Source of the DNA: Cucumis sativus
Lineage: Eukaryota > Streptophyta > Magnoliopsida > Cucurbitales > Cucurbitaceae
Direction of reading: 5' to 3'
Assembly: GCF_000004075.3 (NCBI RefSeq)
Contig: NC_026657.2
Span: 23,902,408 to 23,966,407 of the forward strand
Length of the DNA stretch: 64,000 nucleotides
The notes under the pieces were generated by a model, which was not told where the DNA came from, made no database searches, and saw only the letters and a program-made list of their open reading frames with translations. How positions within the stretch are numbered: the first letter of the stretch is position 1; each line of letters opens with the position of its first letter. The position numbers were made by a program, and so were the translations under genes. Below, one piece after another: positions 24,158 to 36,683 of the stretch.

Positions 24158-26398
24158 CTACAATGTCCATACAAACTTAGGAGCATCTTTCCTTGGTCCT
24201 ACTAATGTACGGTACAGATACATTTTCCCCACTTTCTGCTTATCATCACGGCAGACTTCTGACTGACCATTCTCGTTGATCATCTCCACATTGCGGCAGA
24301 ATCCCAACTGATCATTCTCGTTGATGATCTCCACGTTCAGCCTAGGCATCTTCTTTGCTAGTGTCTTGCAGCCACCAAGAGTAATCTCGCAGGACGACAT
24401 CCAAAGGGATCGCATTGTTTCATACTTCCCAACGTCCTGCAGAAGTGCCATGTCACCAAACGGGCTGTCCATGATCTCGAGCTTGCGAAGTTTCTTGCAA
24501 CCATTCAATACGTGAATCATTCCCTTGTCGCTGATCCCAGCAAATGCTAATGAAAGCATTTCTAGATGCTTTGCATATTCACCAATGTAATAAAAGACCT
24601 GATCTGAAAGGAGGCCTGAGAGAGATAAACGTCTCAGACCTTTACATGCTTTGACAATCGCCCCAAAACCTTCATCCAGTGCATTCCCCATTACAGGGTC
24701 CGGTTTTGTGGGGTCGAGGATGCACAGCCTGAAACGTATGAAGTTTGGGTTGTTCTTTGCTACAGTTACAAGCGCAGCATTTGTCATCTGATGGCAGAAG
24801 TACAATATCGAATGAAGTTTGGGGCAACCCTTCGATATAGCAACCAAACCTTCCTCTGTGACAGCAACATTACCAGCCCCAGAGAGATCAGATGGGAAAA
24901 CCCTCAATTCCTGCAATTCGTTACAAGTTGAAGCAACAACTTCCAGTCCTTTGTCTCCAATACCATCCAGAATCTGTGGCCCAATAACATTTCACATCAT
25001 TTAAAAGGATATGAAGTATATCCATACATAGAGGTGAAATCATATGCATATATAAAGCATTATATTGTAGTAGTAAGGTCGGATGAGTACATACCCACAA
25101 GCGTTGAAGTCTCTCGCAATACTGAATGACCTTTATGAGCTCATTGCCATGAAGCCCAGGAGCATAGCTCAGGTTCAAGGATGTCAAATTGGAGCAAATT
25201 GGGTAAATGGAGGCCAGGCAGCAAGGAGAAACATCTAAAAAACCAGATAAACTCCTGATCGATTTGCATTTCAGAAGGGTGTTCTTGATATTCTCATAGA
25301 TCTCAGAATCTCGATCGTGATCGTAAGACCCGGTGCCCAAGTCCACAAGTTGAGGAGCATGTGCCAATATATTTTGCAAAGTTTCAATAGGCACCGCACG
25401 GTTCAGCCTCAAACTCTTGAGGTTAGGAGATCTTGCCACAAGCCTCTCAAGAGCACCCAGATTCACTTCTCCTCTGAGGCAAGCAAAATTCAGGGAGACA
25501 AGCGACGTGCAGCTCTCTGGAAAGCAGCTAAGCCAGTAATTACTATGGTCATCAATTTCATTCTCTTGGAGGTCAAGCTCCCTCAGAAACCTAAAAGGAA
25601 TCGGGAAAAAGAAAGTAAAACACATCAAGAAACCATAATCTCACATCACGCAAAGACCCTACGAATATTGTATAACTACAATCTACACAGCAGGTGAAGA
25701 AAAAAACCCACGGACAGCATAATCCCTAAACATGGTTCTAAAGTCAACAATCAACAACGCAGCACAACAGACCATCTATCCTTAAAATGCTCACTTCAGA
25801 CAGAAGAAGAGTTTCACAAACCAATACAAACCCACAACAACCAAGAATAGTAAGTAAAAGTAATGTCTCTAATTACAACCCAACAAACAAAGCTCAACAG
25901 AGAAAAAAAGAGAGAGAATTTTCTTCTTTTATTATGATTATTATACCTGCAATTGGCAGCAATGGCAGCAAGGCCATTGGTGGTGAATCCCTCACAGCTG
26001 AAAAGGAGAAGGGACTTGAAATTGGGAAAGGATCGAGAAAGAAGCTCGAGACTGTCGTCGGTGACGACCATCCGCTTCAAACGAAGCTCTTCGAGGGAAA
26101 TCCGGCGCTTCGCAAAGGCTTGGATCCAAGGGTAAACGTAGCCACCCCAATCATGAGGGACCAAATTGAAATCAGCGAAATGGGGCTTTCCCTTTAGGGT
26201 TAGGGATTTAACACAAGGAAATCTTCCGATTACCCTCTCCGGCGTGATCGAATAGCAATTTCCCACGAATACTTTCTGTCTACTAAATCTATCAACTCTG
26301 TACCACAATTTGCACACCAAGGACACCGCGTTCCGGTCCCGGTGAGACGTTACATAATCAAAAACATGTTCTAAAACCTCGTCGGGAAAATAATTCAT
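24158..26398 (-). CDS. AFB2: Auxin receptor F-box/LRR protein, AFB2/AFB3 type
   Basis: Exons on the minus strand are 26398-25947, 25590-25095 and 24973-24158, giving 587 residues. The protein is the substrate-binding subunit of an SCF ubiquitin ligase in the nucleus; with auxin it captures Aux/IAA repressors for degradation. An N-terminal F-box ([16 protein letters not shown], about residues 2-45) is followed by leucine-rich repeats. Residues matching known TIR1 contacts are present with a constant offset of 5: K69 and H73 (LKGKPHF), R396 and R398 (RFRL), and R431 and S433 (RRLSLSG). The C-terminus ends FVWTL. It is about ten residues longer than Arabidopsis AFB2/AFB3 because of a 45-bp duplication in exon 3. 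A miR393 site lies at 24400-24421. A possible 5' UTR intron (donor CCCG|GTATG at 26595/26594, acceptor near 26404) is uncertain. AFB2 and AFB3 cannot be separated here. Confidence 0.96.
24245..24334 (-). repeat. 45-bp in-frame tandem duplication in the auxin receptor gene
   Basis: Two imperfect 45-bp units, 24334-24290 and 24289-24245, encode related 15-residue segments, [15 protein letters not shown] and [15 protein letters not shown]. Homologues, as remembered, have one such segment at this place, near the end of the LRR fold. Confidence 0.85.
24400..24421 (-). promoter_or_regulatory. miR393 target site in the auxin receptor mRNA
   Basis: The plus strand reads TCCAAAGGGATCGCATTG followed by TTTC, which is the miR393 sequence itself over its first 18 bases. 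The mRNA (minus strand) is therefore perfectly complementary there and mismatched only at the miRNA 3' end. The site lies in codons for [10 protein letters not shown], the conserved position in TIR1/AFB2/AFB3. In other plants miR393 cleaves these mRNAs and can start secondary siRNA production. Confidence 0.93.
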
Positions 26399-27180
26399 CG
26401 TTTCTCAGCATCCAAAGAGAAAATTCCCCCAAAAACAAGACTTTCCGAGGAGAAATTTTTTATAAAAATAGACCCAACTTTCACCAGGGAAAGGAAAAAG
26501 AAGAAGCAAAAACTTTCTGAAGAAAAATATATTTAAGCTCCAAAAAGAAAACGAGAAAAACTTAGCTTTATGCAGCAGTATGAGTATTACATACCGGGAG
26601 AAGAAGAAGAAGGGAGGAAAATGGGAGGAATTGAAGCAGATCTCGGAGGGATTGTCTAATGAAATTTGAAATCCGCGGGGAAGTTGACAGATCCAAGGAA
26701 GTGAAGAGAATAAAAGAACAAATCTTGCATCTGGGGCAGTTAAAAAACCTAGATCTGCAATTGCAGAGAGGAGGGAGAGAGATTGGGGAAAAGGGAATGG
26801 AATATAGTGAGGAAGAAACAGAAGAAGGAACAAAAAAATTGAAGCAGTGGTTGAAAATGGAGGAGAGAATGAAATCCTGAAGTGAAAATGAAGAGAATGA
26901 TGATGAAATCAAAAGAAAAAAAAAAAGAAAAAAAAAAAGAGAAAAAAGAAGAAGAGAGATTTAAGATCCGTTGAAGAAGAAGAAGAGAAAGAAATATGTA
27001 CAGAAATAAAAACTTAAGGATTCGATTTGTAATGATGAAGAAGAGAGAGAGAAAGAGAGTAAAGAAATAGAGAAGAACAGGTTCGTCTCTCCCACTGAAG
27101 AAACGAACTGGTGGTGAAACAGAGAGAGAGAGAGAGAGAGATGGAAGAGAGGTTGGAGAAAGTTAACCATGGTTAGTTTA
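26399..27180 (-). promoter_or_regulatory. 5' UTR and proximal promoter of the auxin receptor gene
   Basis: The minus strand is strongly pyrimidine-rich (long CT and TTC tracts), typical of TIR1/AFB leaders. It includes a GA/CT microsatellite at about 27120-27141. Open frames on either strand are low-complexity translations of these tracts. No TATA box was chosen with confidence. Confidence 0.5.
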
Positions 27181-28939
27181 TAACCGGAGGTAGTTTAACC
27201 ATGAGTCAACATGCATGTGTCCTTATCTCTTGTTTCGAAGAGAGAGAGGCCCCCACACTCTGCATTGTCTCTAATTTTTCTTTTTCATTTTCTTTTTCTT
27301 TTTCTTTTTCTTTTCTTTCATTTTTAATTTCTCTTTTCAGATCTTACCATTGAAAGGAATTTTAAAAAAGGTTTATTAAGTAAATTTAATTGAAACTTCA
27401 GCTCATGATTATGTTGAAGTTAATTAAGGTGGAGAGATGAAGATAAAAAAATTAAAAAAAAAAAGAATGAAAATTGAAAAATGTGTGTGTTTATGTGTAA
27501 TGTATGACCATATCCCTGCGAAAGTGTTTTAAATGTAAGTGTCAGATAAATGAGACTGATTTTTGGAGGAAATTACGGGGTTTGCCATCCGTAACTTTGA
27601 TGAGGCTGTTTTAAGCTACTGCCGTTCGTACGTGAGCGTCATACTCCATGTGGATCAAATACCTTTTAATCCCTCACCTACTTATTTGTTTTTCTTTTTT
27701 TATTCACTCCCCACTCCCCACTCCGACTTGCTTTTCCCTTCTTCTCTTCTTCTCTTCTTCTCTTCTTCTCCTCTTTTTTTCCTCCCTCACTAATTAATTC
27801 TTCATTTAATCTCCTTTTTACCCTCTCTAAATTCAAACCAACAACATCTCCCATTATAAATTAATAATTTCATACATTATCACCCCTCTTCATTATATAC
27901 AAATAAGTTTTGTAAACCTTATTTACAAACTAACATTCATTCATCCTCATTCAACATCTTACTATCTGCAAAACTGCAACACTTGTTGGTTTGTTTGTTT
28001 GTTTAGGATGGGAAGGAATCAAATATGAATTGGACTATCTTTTGAAGGTAATTAAAATGAAATAGTATTTTTTTTTAAAAAAAAAAAAGAGAAGAAAAGA
28101 AAAGAAAAGAAAAGAAAGAAAGGAAAAGTGAGAGTTAGTCACAGAATTGATTAAAGTGGGGGGTGGTGTATGTGTGTGTGTGTAATATTTACTTTTTAGT
28201 ATGATGATGATGATGATGATGATGATTCAGTGCAATAGGGTGCACCGTACTGTGGTGTAATAGTCTAACTTTTATTGGTTTGCATCACTCACTACTCCCC
28301 TTCCCTCATCTTATCCAAATCACTCCCTTACACAAATGCTACGCTACTTCTCTAACCCCATACCCTACCCTATACCCTTTCTCTCTCTCTCTCTTTTTCC
28401 TCTTCTACTAATTCTCTTTACTTTTTACTTTCCTCCTCTCTTTCATAACTAAATTATCCATTTTTCTCTCCATTTTTCTCTTTTCCACCTTTTTTTTCTT
28501 TCACTTTTTCAAATTTTAATTACGTCTATTGTTTTTAGATGAAACAAATCATAATTATATTAATAATCCAAACTCTAATCTTTCCCACTATTATAACCAT
28601 TCTTTTACTTTTTTTCTTAATCTATTATTTATTATGCACTCTATTTTTCAACTTACAATCAATCGCTTATAATTCTTACTATTCTGGGTAAACATTAGTT
28701 TTGTTTGGAATATATGAAATACAAAACAATGTCATCTAAATAATAATCAAATTGGTACCAAATGAATGAAGAATGTAAAATTACCAATTACCAATTTTAT
28801 TATTTGTGGAAAGACATAGGAAATGGTGAAAAAAGAAGATTGATTTTGCTCTTGTGTTGTTTAAATATTGTTGCAATTTCATAAATTTCATAACGATTTT
28901 TTAATAGCTACACATAGCACACGTCAACCCAATCGATCA
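27181..28939. other. Low-complexity intergenic region with microsatellites
   Basis: No gene. It holds a CTTTTT-type tract (27280-27320), a TTCTC/TTC tract (27738-27775), an AAAAG tract (28085-28125), a TG run (about 28168-28183), an ATG run (28201-28226) and a CT run (28379-28396). Confidence 0.7.
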
Positions 28940-29510
28940 AATATTTTTTTAGATGTTTATTGTCTATCAAGAAAAGAAAAATAGATCAACAAAGTTTGGT
29001 ATCTTTTCTAAGACCCCGAACTAACTTAAGGTAATAATAATAAATAAATACAACATTTGGAGTATTTTTCTTGAAGGTTTGACGGACTTTTTTTTATTGT
29101 CTGGATGAGTCTTACATAAATCAACAAAAATACTTCTTTATAGGCTACGCATTAAGAAAAAATACATTACTGCATGTGGCCTTCTTGATGACTATAGATT
29201 GTCAATTTAAATATATTTTTTGAATGGCTAAAACCACAAAAAGAAAAAAAAAAAAACTACTTGATGAGCAATGTTCATTAATATAGTATTCTTGATGTGT
29301 ATTGTCCATCAAGAAATATGGTAATCTTGATGTCTATGGTCTGTCAAGAAGGGTTTTTCTTCATAGTTTTTTTTTTTCGGTCAGTGAAACCACAACTAAA
29401 TAGATCATATTTTTTGACGTTTTTGTCTATTTGTTCATCAAAATAAGAGATTTTATTTTATAAATATTGTATTTTTTGATGGTCTTTTGTCATGATCATC
29501 CAAAAAAATC
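28940..29510. repeat. Cluster of short inverted motifs (CTTGATG ... CATCAAG)
   Basis: Imperfect units of the type CTTGATGTSTATTGTCTATCAAG occur near 28955, 29183, 29258, 29290, 29327, 29415 and 29477. Each is close to palindromic. They are interleaved with 'AAACCACAA' words. It resembles the subterminal part of a DNA transposon or a decayed MITE cluster, but no terminal repeat or target duplication was found. Confidence 0.5.
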
Positions 29511-31229
29511 AAAATTTGGGAGTTTCATATTTATAGTAGTGAATAGTAGGAAATGAGGTAGATAATGGAATGATTGATGAAGTTGACTAAGTCAATCCTC
29601 TCATTAATCCACCTTTAAATCTCTCATTATTATTGTTGTTGTTATTGCTATATCCCAAACTCTTTCCATCCATCTCTTTTGATTTTTGCATTATCCTAGA
29701 TTTCCTTCTGATTGCCTCTCAAGCTCATTATTCACCCTCTCCTAAGTTTTGTAATTTTTCTTTCTCATAATAATGAGACTTTATTTTTTTTACCCATGTG
29801 TTGGAAATTAAATTAAAATTAAGGTCAAATCTTATTGTTTGTTTGGAGGTTTTAAATACTTTAAACGAAAATGAGATGAATATTAATTACTTGACTTTTT
29901 CTTTTTGTCTTGTGTGTGTGAAGAGGGTAAGGACATGGTGAGAGCTTTGGAGATATTATGATTTTATCAAAATCAAATATATAATTTCTTTTTCAATAAT
30001 AAACTAAAAAAATTACATTTTGAGACAACAAAAAATGAAAACCACTGGTAGAAAAAATTATTTGGTCCAAGGCCTTCCATGCAATGTTATGAGCTTCACC
30101 ATTATTGAATAGTTCAATTAAACAACTTTGTTTCACCTAAATTAACATGGAATTCCAGATATGTGTTTGTTTCCTAAGATTTTAGGTTTTAAAATTCATC
30201 ATTCTTATTATTCATAGAATTTTAAAATTCATTTGGCAAGGAAATTTTAGTATCTCCATACTCGTAGAAATTATATATCTAAATAAAGTCTTATTAATTA
30301 ATAAATTAATTATTACTATTAAAATTTTAGAAAAATTCTTATAGATAGTAATAATAAATAAATAGACTATAAATAATTTGACGGATTTTATAAATATATT
30401 ATTTAGATTTAATAAATTTCAATTAATACATTTATCATTCATATTTTATTATCCTCTATTGACTATTTAATATAAGTTTTATTATTAATTATAATATTTA
30501 TTTAACTATTTTTATTAATGAATAAAATAATTTAATTATGTCTAATTAAAAAAATAGAGAGATACGGTAAAATTGGTCCAAATATTTACAAACCATTTTT
30601 TTTCATGTATAATAAATTTTCTTTTAAAATATTAATTAGTGTGGTTAAATAATTAAATAATTAAATATAGTTATGGGTAGCTACTTTAGTTGATTAAATA
30701 ATTAAATAATTGGTACGTTAATCATACTGCAAATTCTTAGATAGACATTAATTAATAAATTATGAAAGCCATTTAAAATGGAGACATTTAAAAGGTGTTT
30801 ACAAATATCTCTTGACTTTCTTCTCTATTAATGTCTTTTCCAAATTTAACATTTCCCAATGGTTTAGAAAAAGAGAAAACTAAAATACAAGAAATTATGA
30901 AGAAATTGGTTCTAACCTTAATTTTCACCCACAATTGCAAGGTGGAAATTGACTATCTCACTTTTGTGATACTTCATAGTAGCCCATCTATTATAACTAT
31001 CTTTACATTTACATTTCACTTAAAAGTTTGGATTAAATTTGACAAATTAAAATAAATTTGCCTAACCTCATAAATACTTGCTCAACTTTTATTTTATTTT
31101 ATTTAATTGTGTCTAATCAATTTACAAACGTATCATTTTTAGGGGTTTTTTTTTTTAAAATATAATAAATCAGTAAAATATTTATATTAACAATTTTGAA
31201 AGTGAAAAAAGACCATATATGGTTATGTA
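29511..31229. other. AT-rich intergenic region
   Basis: No gene recognised. 30280-30740 is dense in ATTAATTA/TAAATAAT words. A weak frame at 30831-31055 has no domain. Confidence 0.55.
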
Positions 31230-31740
31230 CTGAGCCTAAACTATGGTTTAGATCATGATACATAATCGTTACCAATAAATACACGATCGGTTTAGATATA
31301 TTACAATGATAGATGACATGGTGAAGTAGTATAACTTTTAGGGATCATGTTGATCATAGTAAGTAATAGTGTTGGTTATGATAGTCCAATTTAAATGATC
31401 GTGAAAATTTTCAAATCTAACGATCGTGTTGATCATTTAAAATGAACGATATTGATATTCTTGAATATAAGAAAGGTGAAGAACAATATTGAAATAATTG
31501 TGAAATAGCTTCAAAGCATGTGGCCAAAGATGATGAAAATGAAATAGAAGATTTAAACGATTGGATTTTATACTCTAAACGTCGAAGAAAAAAAATGTGC
31601 AGAAGAGATGAATAAATCGCAAAGAAGATAAATAAATCGAAAAGAAGAAGAAAAATAAGGAAAGAATTACCCTAGGGTAATTATAGACAAATCTAAAGTT
31701 TATAAAAATACAACAATGTTTTCGTAGACCTTGTATTTTT
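31230..31740 (-). repeat. Copy of the ACGATCGT-motif repeat family (reverse orientation)
   Basis: It contains CACGATCGG, GATCGTG and AACGATCGTGTTGATCAT words, then a purine-rich GAAGAAGAAAAATAAGG part, then 'GACAAATCTAAAGTTTATAAAA'. These blocks are the reverse complement of those in the copies at 38405 and 48180, in the same order when reversed. No coding capacity. Confidence 0.65.
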
Positions 31741-34539
31741 TTTTTTGTTACATGAAAATTATAATATAAGAGTAAAAAATATATGGAAATGAAGGGAAAG
31801 TTTGAATATAAATGTAAGAGGTGAATTTGAAAGAAAGAAAGTGAAAAATAGGGAATTTAAGAAAAGATTTAAAATGTAAGTAAGCGTGAATCATGGAAAC
31901 AAAAAAGGGTAGGGGCAGGCGGGCAGGTCAAAGAAAAGAAAAAGGGGTATTGAAAAGCATCTAAGCAGAGTTTGAGTTTGAGTTTGAGTTATTTGTTGTT
32001 AGAAATATAATATTAATTTAGGGCAGGGGATGGGAAAATGAAGACATGTGAGGTGAGATGAGGTGAGGTGAGGCTCCCTCTTGCCCTCTTGCCCTATTGC
32101 CCTATCGGGGTTTGGCGCATACTTTGTTTCTATACGGCACAAACGTGACCAATTTCTTCTTCTTTTATTATTATTAATTTCAATTCAAACCCTAAATACC
32201 AACCTTTTCATTCTTTCACATTATCTTTCTCTTTCACATTTTCACAACAATCAATTATTTCCCCATTTACCATTCTTTTTTTCTCTTTCATACTATCCTC
32301 CTTTCTTTTTACTCTACTAAGCCTAAACAGACATAAATTGTGAACTAATGTGATTATCCTTAGTATTTTTTAAAAAAAACTATACAAAATACCTCTCTCA
32401 ACTTAGTGTTTTGTTTAAAAAATAGCATTGATCTTTAATTTAAAAAGTATTAAAAAAATACTCTTTATTAGTATATGGATACTAGGTGTGGATACTTGTT
32501 TCAAATACAACTTTTCAAAAGTTACAATAATACTTTAGTTTGGGTTACAAATGCTCTTCACCTACTTTTGTCACAATAAAATATAACTCAGCCATAAAAT
32601 TCCAAAAATACCCCCTAAAACTAACATATTATTAATCTTGTTAAAAACATATAAATCTAAGACGCATTGGTGCTTTCTTTAGTCTCTTTCTTTCATTATA
32701 ATCTCTCTCTCTCTCTATATATATATGTTACCTGGAGAGGATATATTTTCTTTAACTGAGATAAACAAAAAAGGTTGAACAATTGACAAGAAAGAGAGTA
32801 AGAGGGGAGATTGAAAAAAAAAACCAGGAAGAGCCTATGAGGTGTAGACATGGAGTTAGAGCATTTTTAACTTTTGTTTTCTCTCTCGTAACTCTTAATG
32901 GAACTAATGCAACGTTTTACTGTGCAATGAGGTATTAATAATGGAACGGTTACTGAGGATAATTTTTTTAAAAACATCGTTTGTATATTTTAACATTTTT
33001 TTTAAAAAGTTGATATTTTTGAAGAATAAAATACCAACTATATTAATCTAAAATGATTAGGAGAGTATTTTTTTAAGAAAGATTTAGAGAAGGAGTTTAA
33101 GGAATGAGTTTGACCAATTTTGGTATATTTAAGTAAATAGTTTAAATAATTTGTTATTTATTGAAAATGCCTTCTTATTCAAATTTTTATATATATATTT
33201 TTTTAAAAAAGCATATATGTGTAAAAATACTAGTTTTTTTAAAATGAACTTACGTATTTAAGCCAATTGTCCGATACAACTGTTAATTGACAAGTTTTTT
33301 TTTTTAAAGAAAATTGTCAAAATAGAACATTTAAAAAATATTTATACTATTGAAATTTGTGTTTTTAGTAGGTTTATTTTATGAAACATTTTGTTAACAA
33401 CGTCATAATATATTTTTACCTTAATTTTTTTTAATATGTTTAAAATGTTTATGAGTGATTTTGACGACATTAATTGAAATAATGATTAAACAAAAATTAG
33501 TTTTTCTCTCTCCTCTCTTTACCCTCCTTCCCTCCTCTTACTTAATTATTATTTAAGATGTCATGTCCACATCTAACACAATAATACATTACTAACTCAA
33601 GGACCTTAAATTTTGAGAGAGTTAAAAGTCAATTTTGTTATTATCTAAAATATCTCTCTCTATATATAGTTTTATTAATTTAAAAATTAAATTTGAAAAC
33701 AAAAAAGTGTTTAAACCAGTGGTAAGTTCTATTTTGGTAGCATTTTCTACAGTTTAATTTCTTAGGCTTGTTATATAACAAATGCTACAACACAGAAGTT
33801 TATTTAATTGCAATTATTACTATGGTATGAGTAATGAGTATAATATATATAACATATGCTCCTGCCATTTGGTACGCTAACACAATTTTCTCATCTAAAT
33901 TTCTATTACATAATTTAATGGAGAGTTGCAATTTTGGTGAAATTTCTTGAATTCACAATTTGGTTTGGATGTTTTTCAACTGCCTCGTTCTGCTTCAATT
34001 GTTGAGGAGTTTTCCCATATTAGCCAGCTCCTCCCTCTGGTTCTCTTAAGGTAAACTTCAATGTGCGACTATTGAGTGTGGCATACGTATCAAAGACATT
34101 ATTGTTCGTAACAGGAATGGTGAAGTTATGCTTTTTACACAGAGCCGCTTCTCTATGATGCGTAATCATCTTTCATGGTTTGTCTAAAGCTCTCAAGTCT
34201 CAAGGGCTGACATTTTGTAAGTTGATTCCAAAATTAGTAGGAACCTCTTCATTGAGAATACGATAATATAAATAAATGAGATTCTTGCTTTAATTGATGC
34301 CATTTGAGATCTTCATATCTATGTGGTTATGTTTGTGAATTACTGTATGCCAATCACAAGAGTAGCTCTATTGTGCATGAGTTAGCTTTCCATGCTCATA
34401 AATTTCCTTTTTTTTCGTTGTGTGACTTGAAGACCACTCTCTATTCTATGGGTGGATTGTGGATTATACCTTTTATACTTCTTTTATCTATTATCTTGTC
34501 CTTGATTTTCATTTTTTCCCTTTCTGCGTCAGTGTCGTG
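31741..34539. other. AT-rich intergenic region
   Basis: No gene is supported. It has a GAGTTT tandem run (about 31970-31991), a GAGGTGA/TTGCCC short-repeat patch (32050-32105), and a CT then AT microsatellite (32700-32727). Parts of 33950-34540 may be the degraded left portion of the 5' LTR that follows, but I could not align them. Confidence 0.5.
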
Positions 34540-35591
34540 GTTCCAGTTCCTGTATTGTATTTGTTTCTTATATTATTTTAGATTTGGTTGTTGAGATTGG
34601 TTAGTTGGTTTGTTGTGCTATCCCTTCATTCTCGCGTTGTTCGGATTGCTTCTCTCAGTTTCATAATACTTCATATTACTGGGTGAATGGTGTTTATGAT
34701 TTTGTTGAGAGAAAAAAGCCTTTCTTGAAAAGGCATGGTTGGTGATATTTTCTGATCTGTGAGTTACAATACTGCACATCAAAGATAGAAGATTACTGGA
34801 AGATAAGATTGCAAGTAGATTTTGGAGGGTCATCTCTGATATAAATAAGTCCTCCGCCTTTTTAGTTCTCTCATCAAATTTCATCCATTCTTCGCTTAAG
34901 TGATTTTTTCTGATAAATATTCTTTGCTCCTAATGTATGCAACAATTAGTAAAAAAGAAAGCCGCCATAAGACAGGTATGAAGGCGTCATAGGTTAATAT
35001 CCAATTTTGATAACCCAGTTCGACGACGCTCCATTCTTCCCTTTCTTTTTTGCATATTTCATTGCACCTTGGGACGGTTTAATTCCCACTCCTAAAATGA
35101 AAGCTCCACATGAGTTGAACTTTCTTCTAAATAGAAATAGTGGGTATTGCTAATTTTTCCTAAAATAAATGGGCATTCAACTCAAATTGTTTGAGCCTCC
35201 AGAACGGCTTCCCAAATTCTTTGCTCCTAACATCTGCCATTTTCTCCAAATGAATAGTAGAAGGCCCCCTCTAAAGAAAGAATATTGACTCGACTTTTAA
35301 AAATGACAATTGTTTTTGTGCAATTGAAGCTCTATGATAGTTGAGTCAGTTCATGAACAACACACGTTGATTCATGTGTATAGTGTTGTACTTAAGTCAT
35401 AACATTGTAATTCGTCAATTACTACACTAGTAATATAACCTCTTATCATGGGTCTAAGGTGTTCTAGATGTAGATGCAATGTCATCGGGTTATCAAAATT
35501 GGATGTTTTTTCTATGTTTTTATAAGCTTCCATAGTTTGTCTCTTTATTATTAACGCATGGTGCAACAATAACTAAGTGTGTGTTTTTTCA
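34540..35591 (+). mobile_element. 5' LTR of a non-autonomous copia-like retrotransposon (left end uncertain)
   Basis: The segment aligns with the 3' LTR at 36684-37483. Both have 'TTTTAGATTTR...TTGAGATTGGTTAG', 'GGTGAATKGTGKTTATGATTTTGT', 'GATTGCAAGTAGATTTT', 'AGTTGAGTCAGT', 'GATGTAGATGCARTGT' and a TTTTCA end. This copy has extra DNA at about 34890-35310, probably a later insertion. It ends in CA at 35591, two bases before the primer-binding site. Confidence 0.7.
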
Positions 35592-35593
35592 AT

Positions 35594-35604
35594 TGGTATC
35601 AGAG
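35594..35604 (+). other. Primer-binding site complementary to initiator Met tRNA
   Basis: TGGTATCAGAG is the standard plant LTR-retrotransposon primer-binding site for tRNA-iMet and follows the 5' LTR end by 2 bp. Confidence 0.85.
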
Positions 35605-36683
35605 TAGTCATTGAGTTTTCAATGGCATCCATCAAGGATAGTGGGTCAATAACTGGAAGCGTAAGGTGTCCTGAATGCGAAGTATCCTCTGGTAGTAAGT
35701 TTGAGGAATTTGGGAGAGCCCTTACCAGTGTTGTTGCGGCAGATGAATCTACTGAAGATGGCTGTTCTAGTGGGCAGACGAAGTCTGGTGCATATACCGA
35801 GCATCGAGGATGATCATCTTGTGTTATTGCAGATGGCAATAATCTCTTTAGAAAATGGGAGGAAGATCAAATTGTTTTGAAACAACAAAATGAAAGGATA
35901 CAAGGTTTAATGGAGGATACTCATCGTTACTTGTCTTCTATTGCTATTCTCAAAGATGAACGGAAAGAAGCTCGCAATGATTTTAAGTCTCTTTCTAAAT
36001 TAGTTATAATGCTTACATTCGGAACAAAGAGTTTGAATTACATTTTAAATGATGACTGATAAAAAGGGTATGGGATTCTCGGGCCAATGTTGTGGTTATG
36101 ACAAATCCTTGATTGTGTTCGTTCGTGCTTTAGATGGCAAAGACCCAAGTGAAGAAAAAGCAACTTTCTCCGGAGTGAATTCCTTCCATGGCATAACTAC
36201 TCTAAGGCCTTCAAGAAGATGGATATGTCATTTTTGCGGAAAGTCTGGTGAGATTATTCCTGAGGTTGGTTGTCTTATTTTATTAATGGTAGAATTGGAG
36301 CTTAATTTCTTATATGGTTGATGTCGATTAATAAATATGTGGACAATATTTATTAATCAAGATATATAGTTGGCTTTTATTTTGTTACAACTTGTGACCT
36401 AAACATATAAGCTCGTGGATGCATGATATTGTTGTAGCATTGGCTGTTCTAAATATTCATGTATGGTGTGTGGTGTTCAATAATTTGTTTGTAGCATCGT
36501 GAGTCACTTGATTTAGAAGATTCGTGCAAGTTAGGGGAAGCCTAAGATTGAAGCTCTTTTTAAGGAGTCTTGTGCCATTTGACGTGGATTTCTTGGTTTG
36601 AGACTTACAATGGTTGGCATCTATACGGCCTCATTTGGTTCTTCATCCTAAATTTACTTGTCAGCAAGGAAGGGGGAGAAATA
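35605..36683 (+). pseudogene. Shrunken internal region with Gag-like fragments and a damaged zinc knuckle
   Basis: The internal domain is only about 1.1 kb, too short for Gag-Pol. A glutamine/lysine-rich frame (about 35850-36056) resembles the N-terminal coiled part of a Gag. A following frame has GFSGQCCGYDKS, then RRWICHFCGKSGE at about 36215-36255. The last is a CCHC-type knuckle whose expected histidine (usually ...GHI...) is glutamate here, and the spacing to the last cysteine is off. Protease, integrase, RT and RNase H are missing. The element must have depended on a relative for movement. The purine tract AAGGAAGGGGGAGAAATA just before 36684 is its polypurine tract. Confidence 0.6.

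Noticed and set aside
25317..26197. Plus-strand open frames opposite the auxin receptor gene
   Set aside because: They are antisense shadows of conserved F-box/LRR exons and show no domain.
34304..34594. Hydrophobic 96-residue frame
   Set aside because: T-rich DNA translates into Leu/Ile/Phe runs; no homology and it runs into the decayed LTR.
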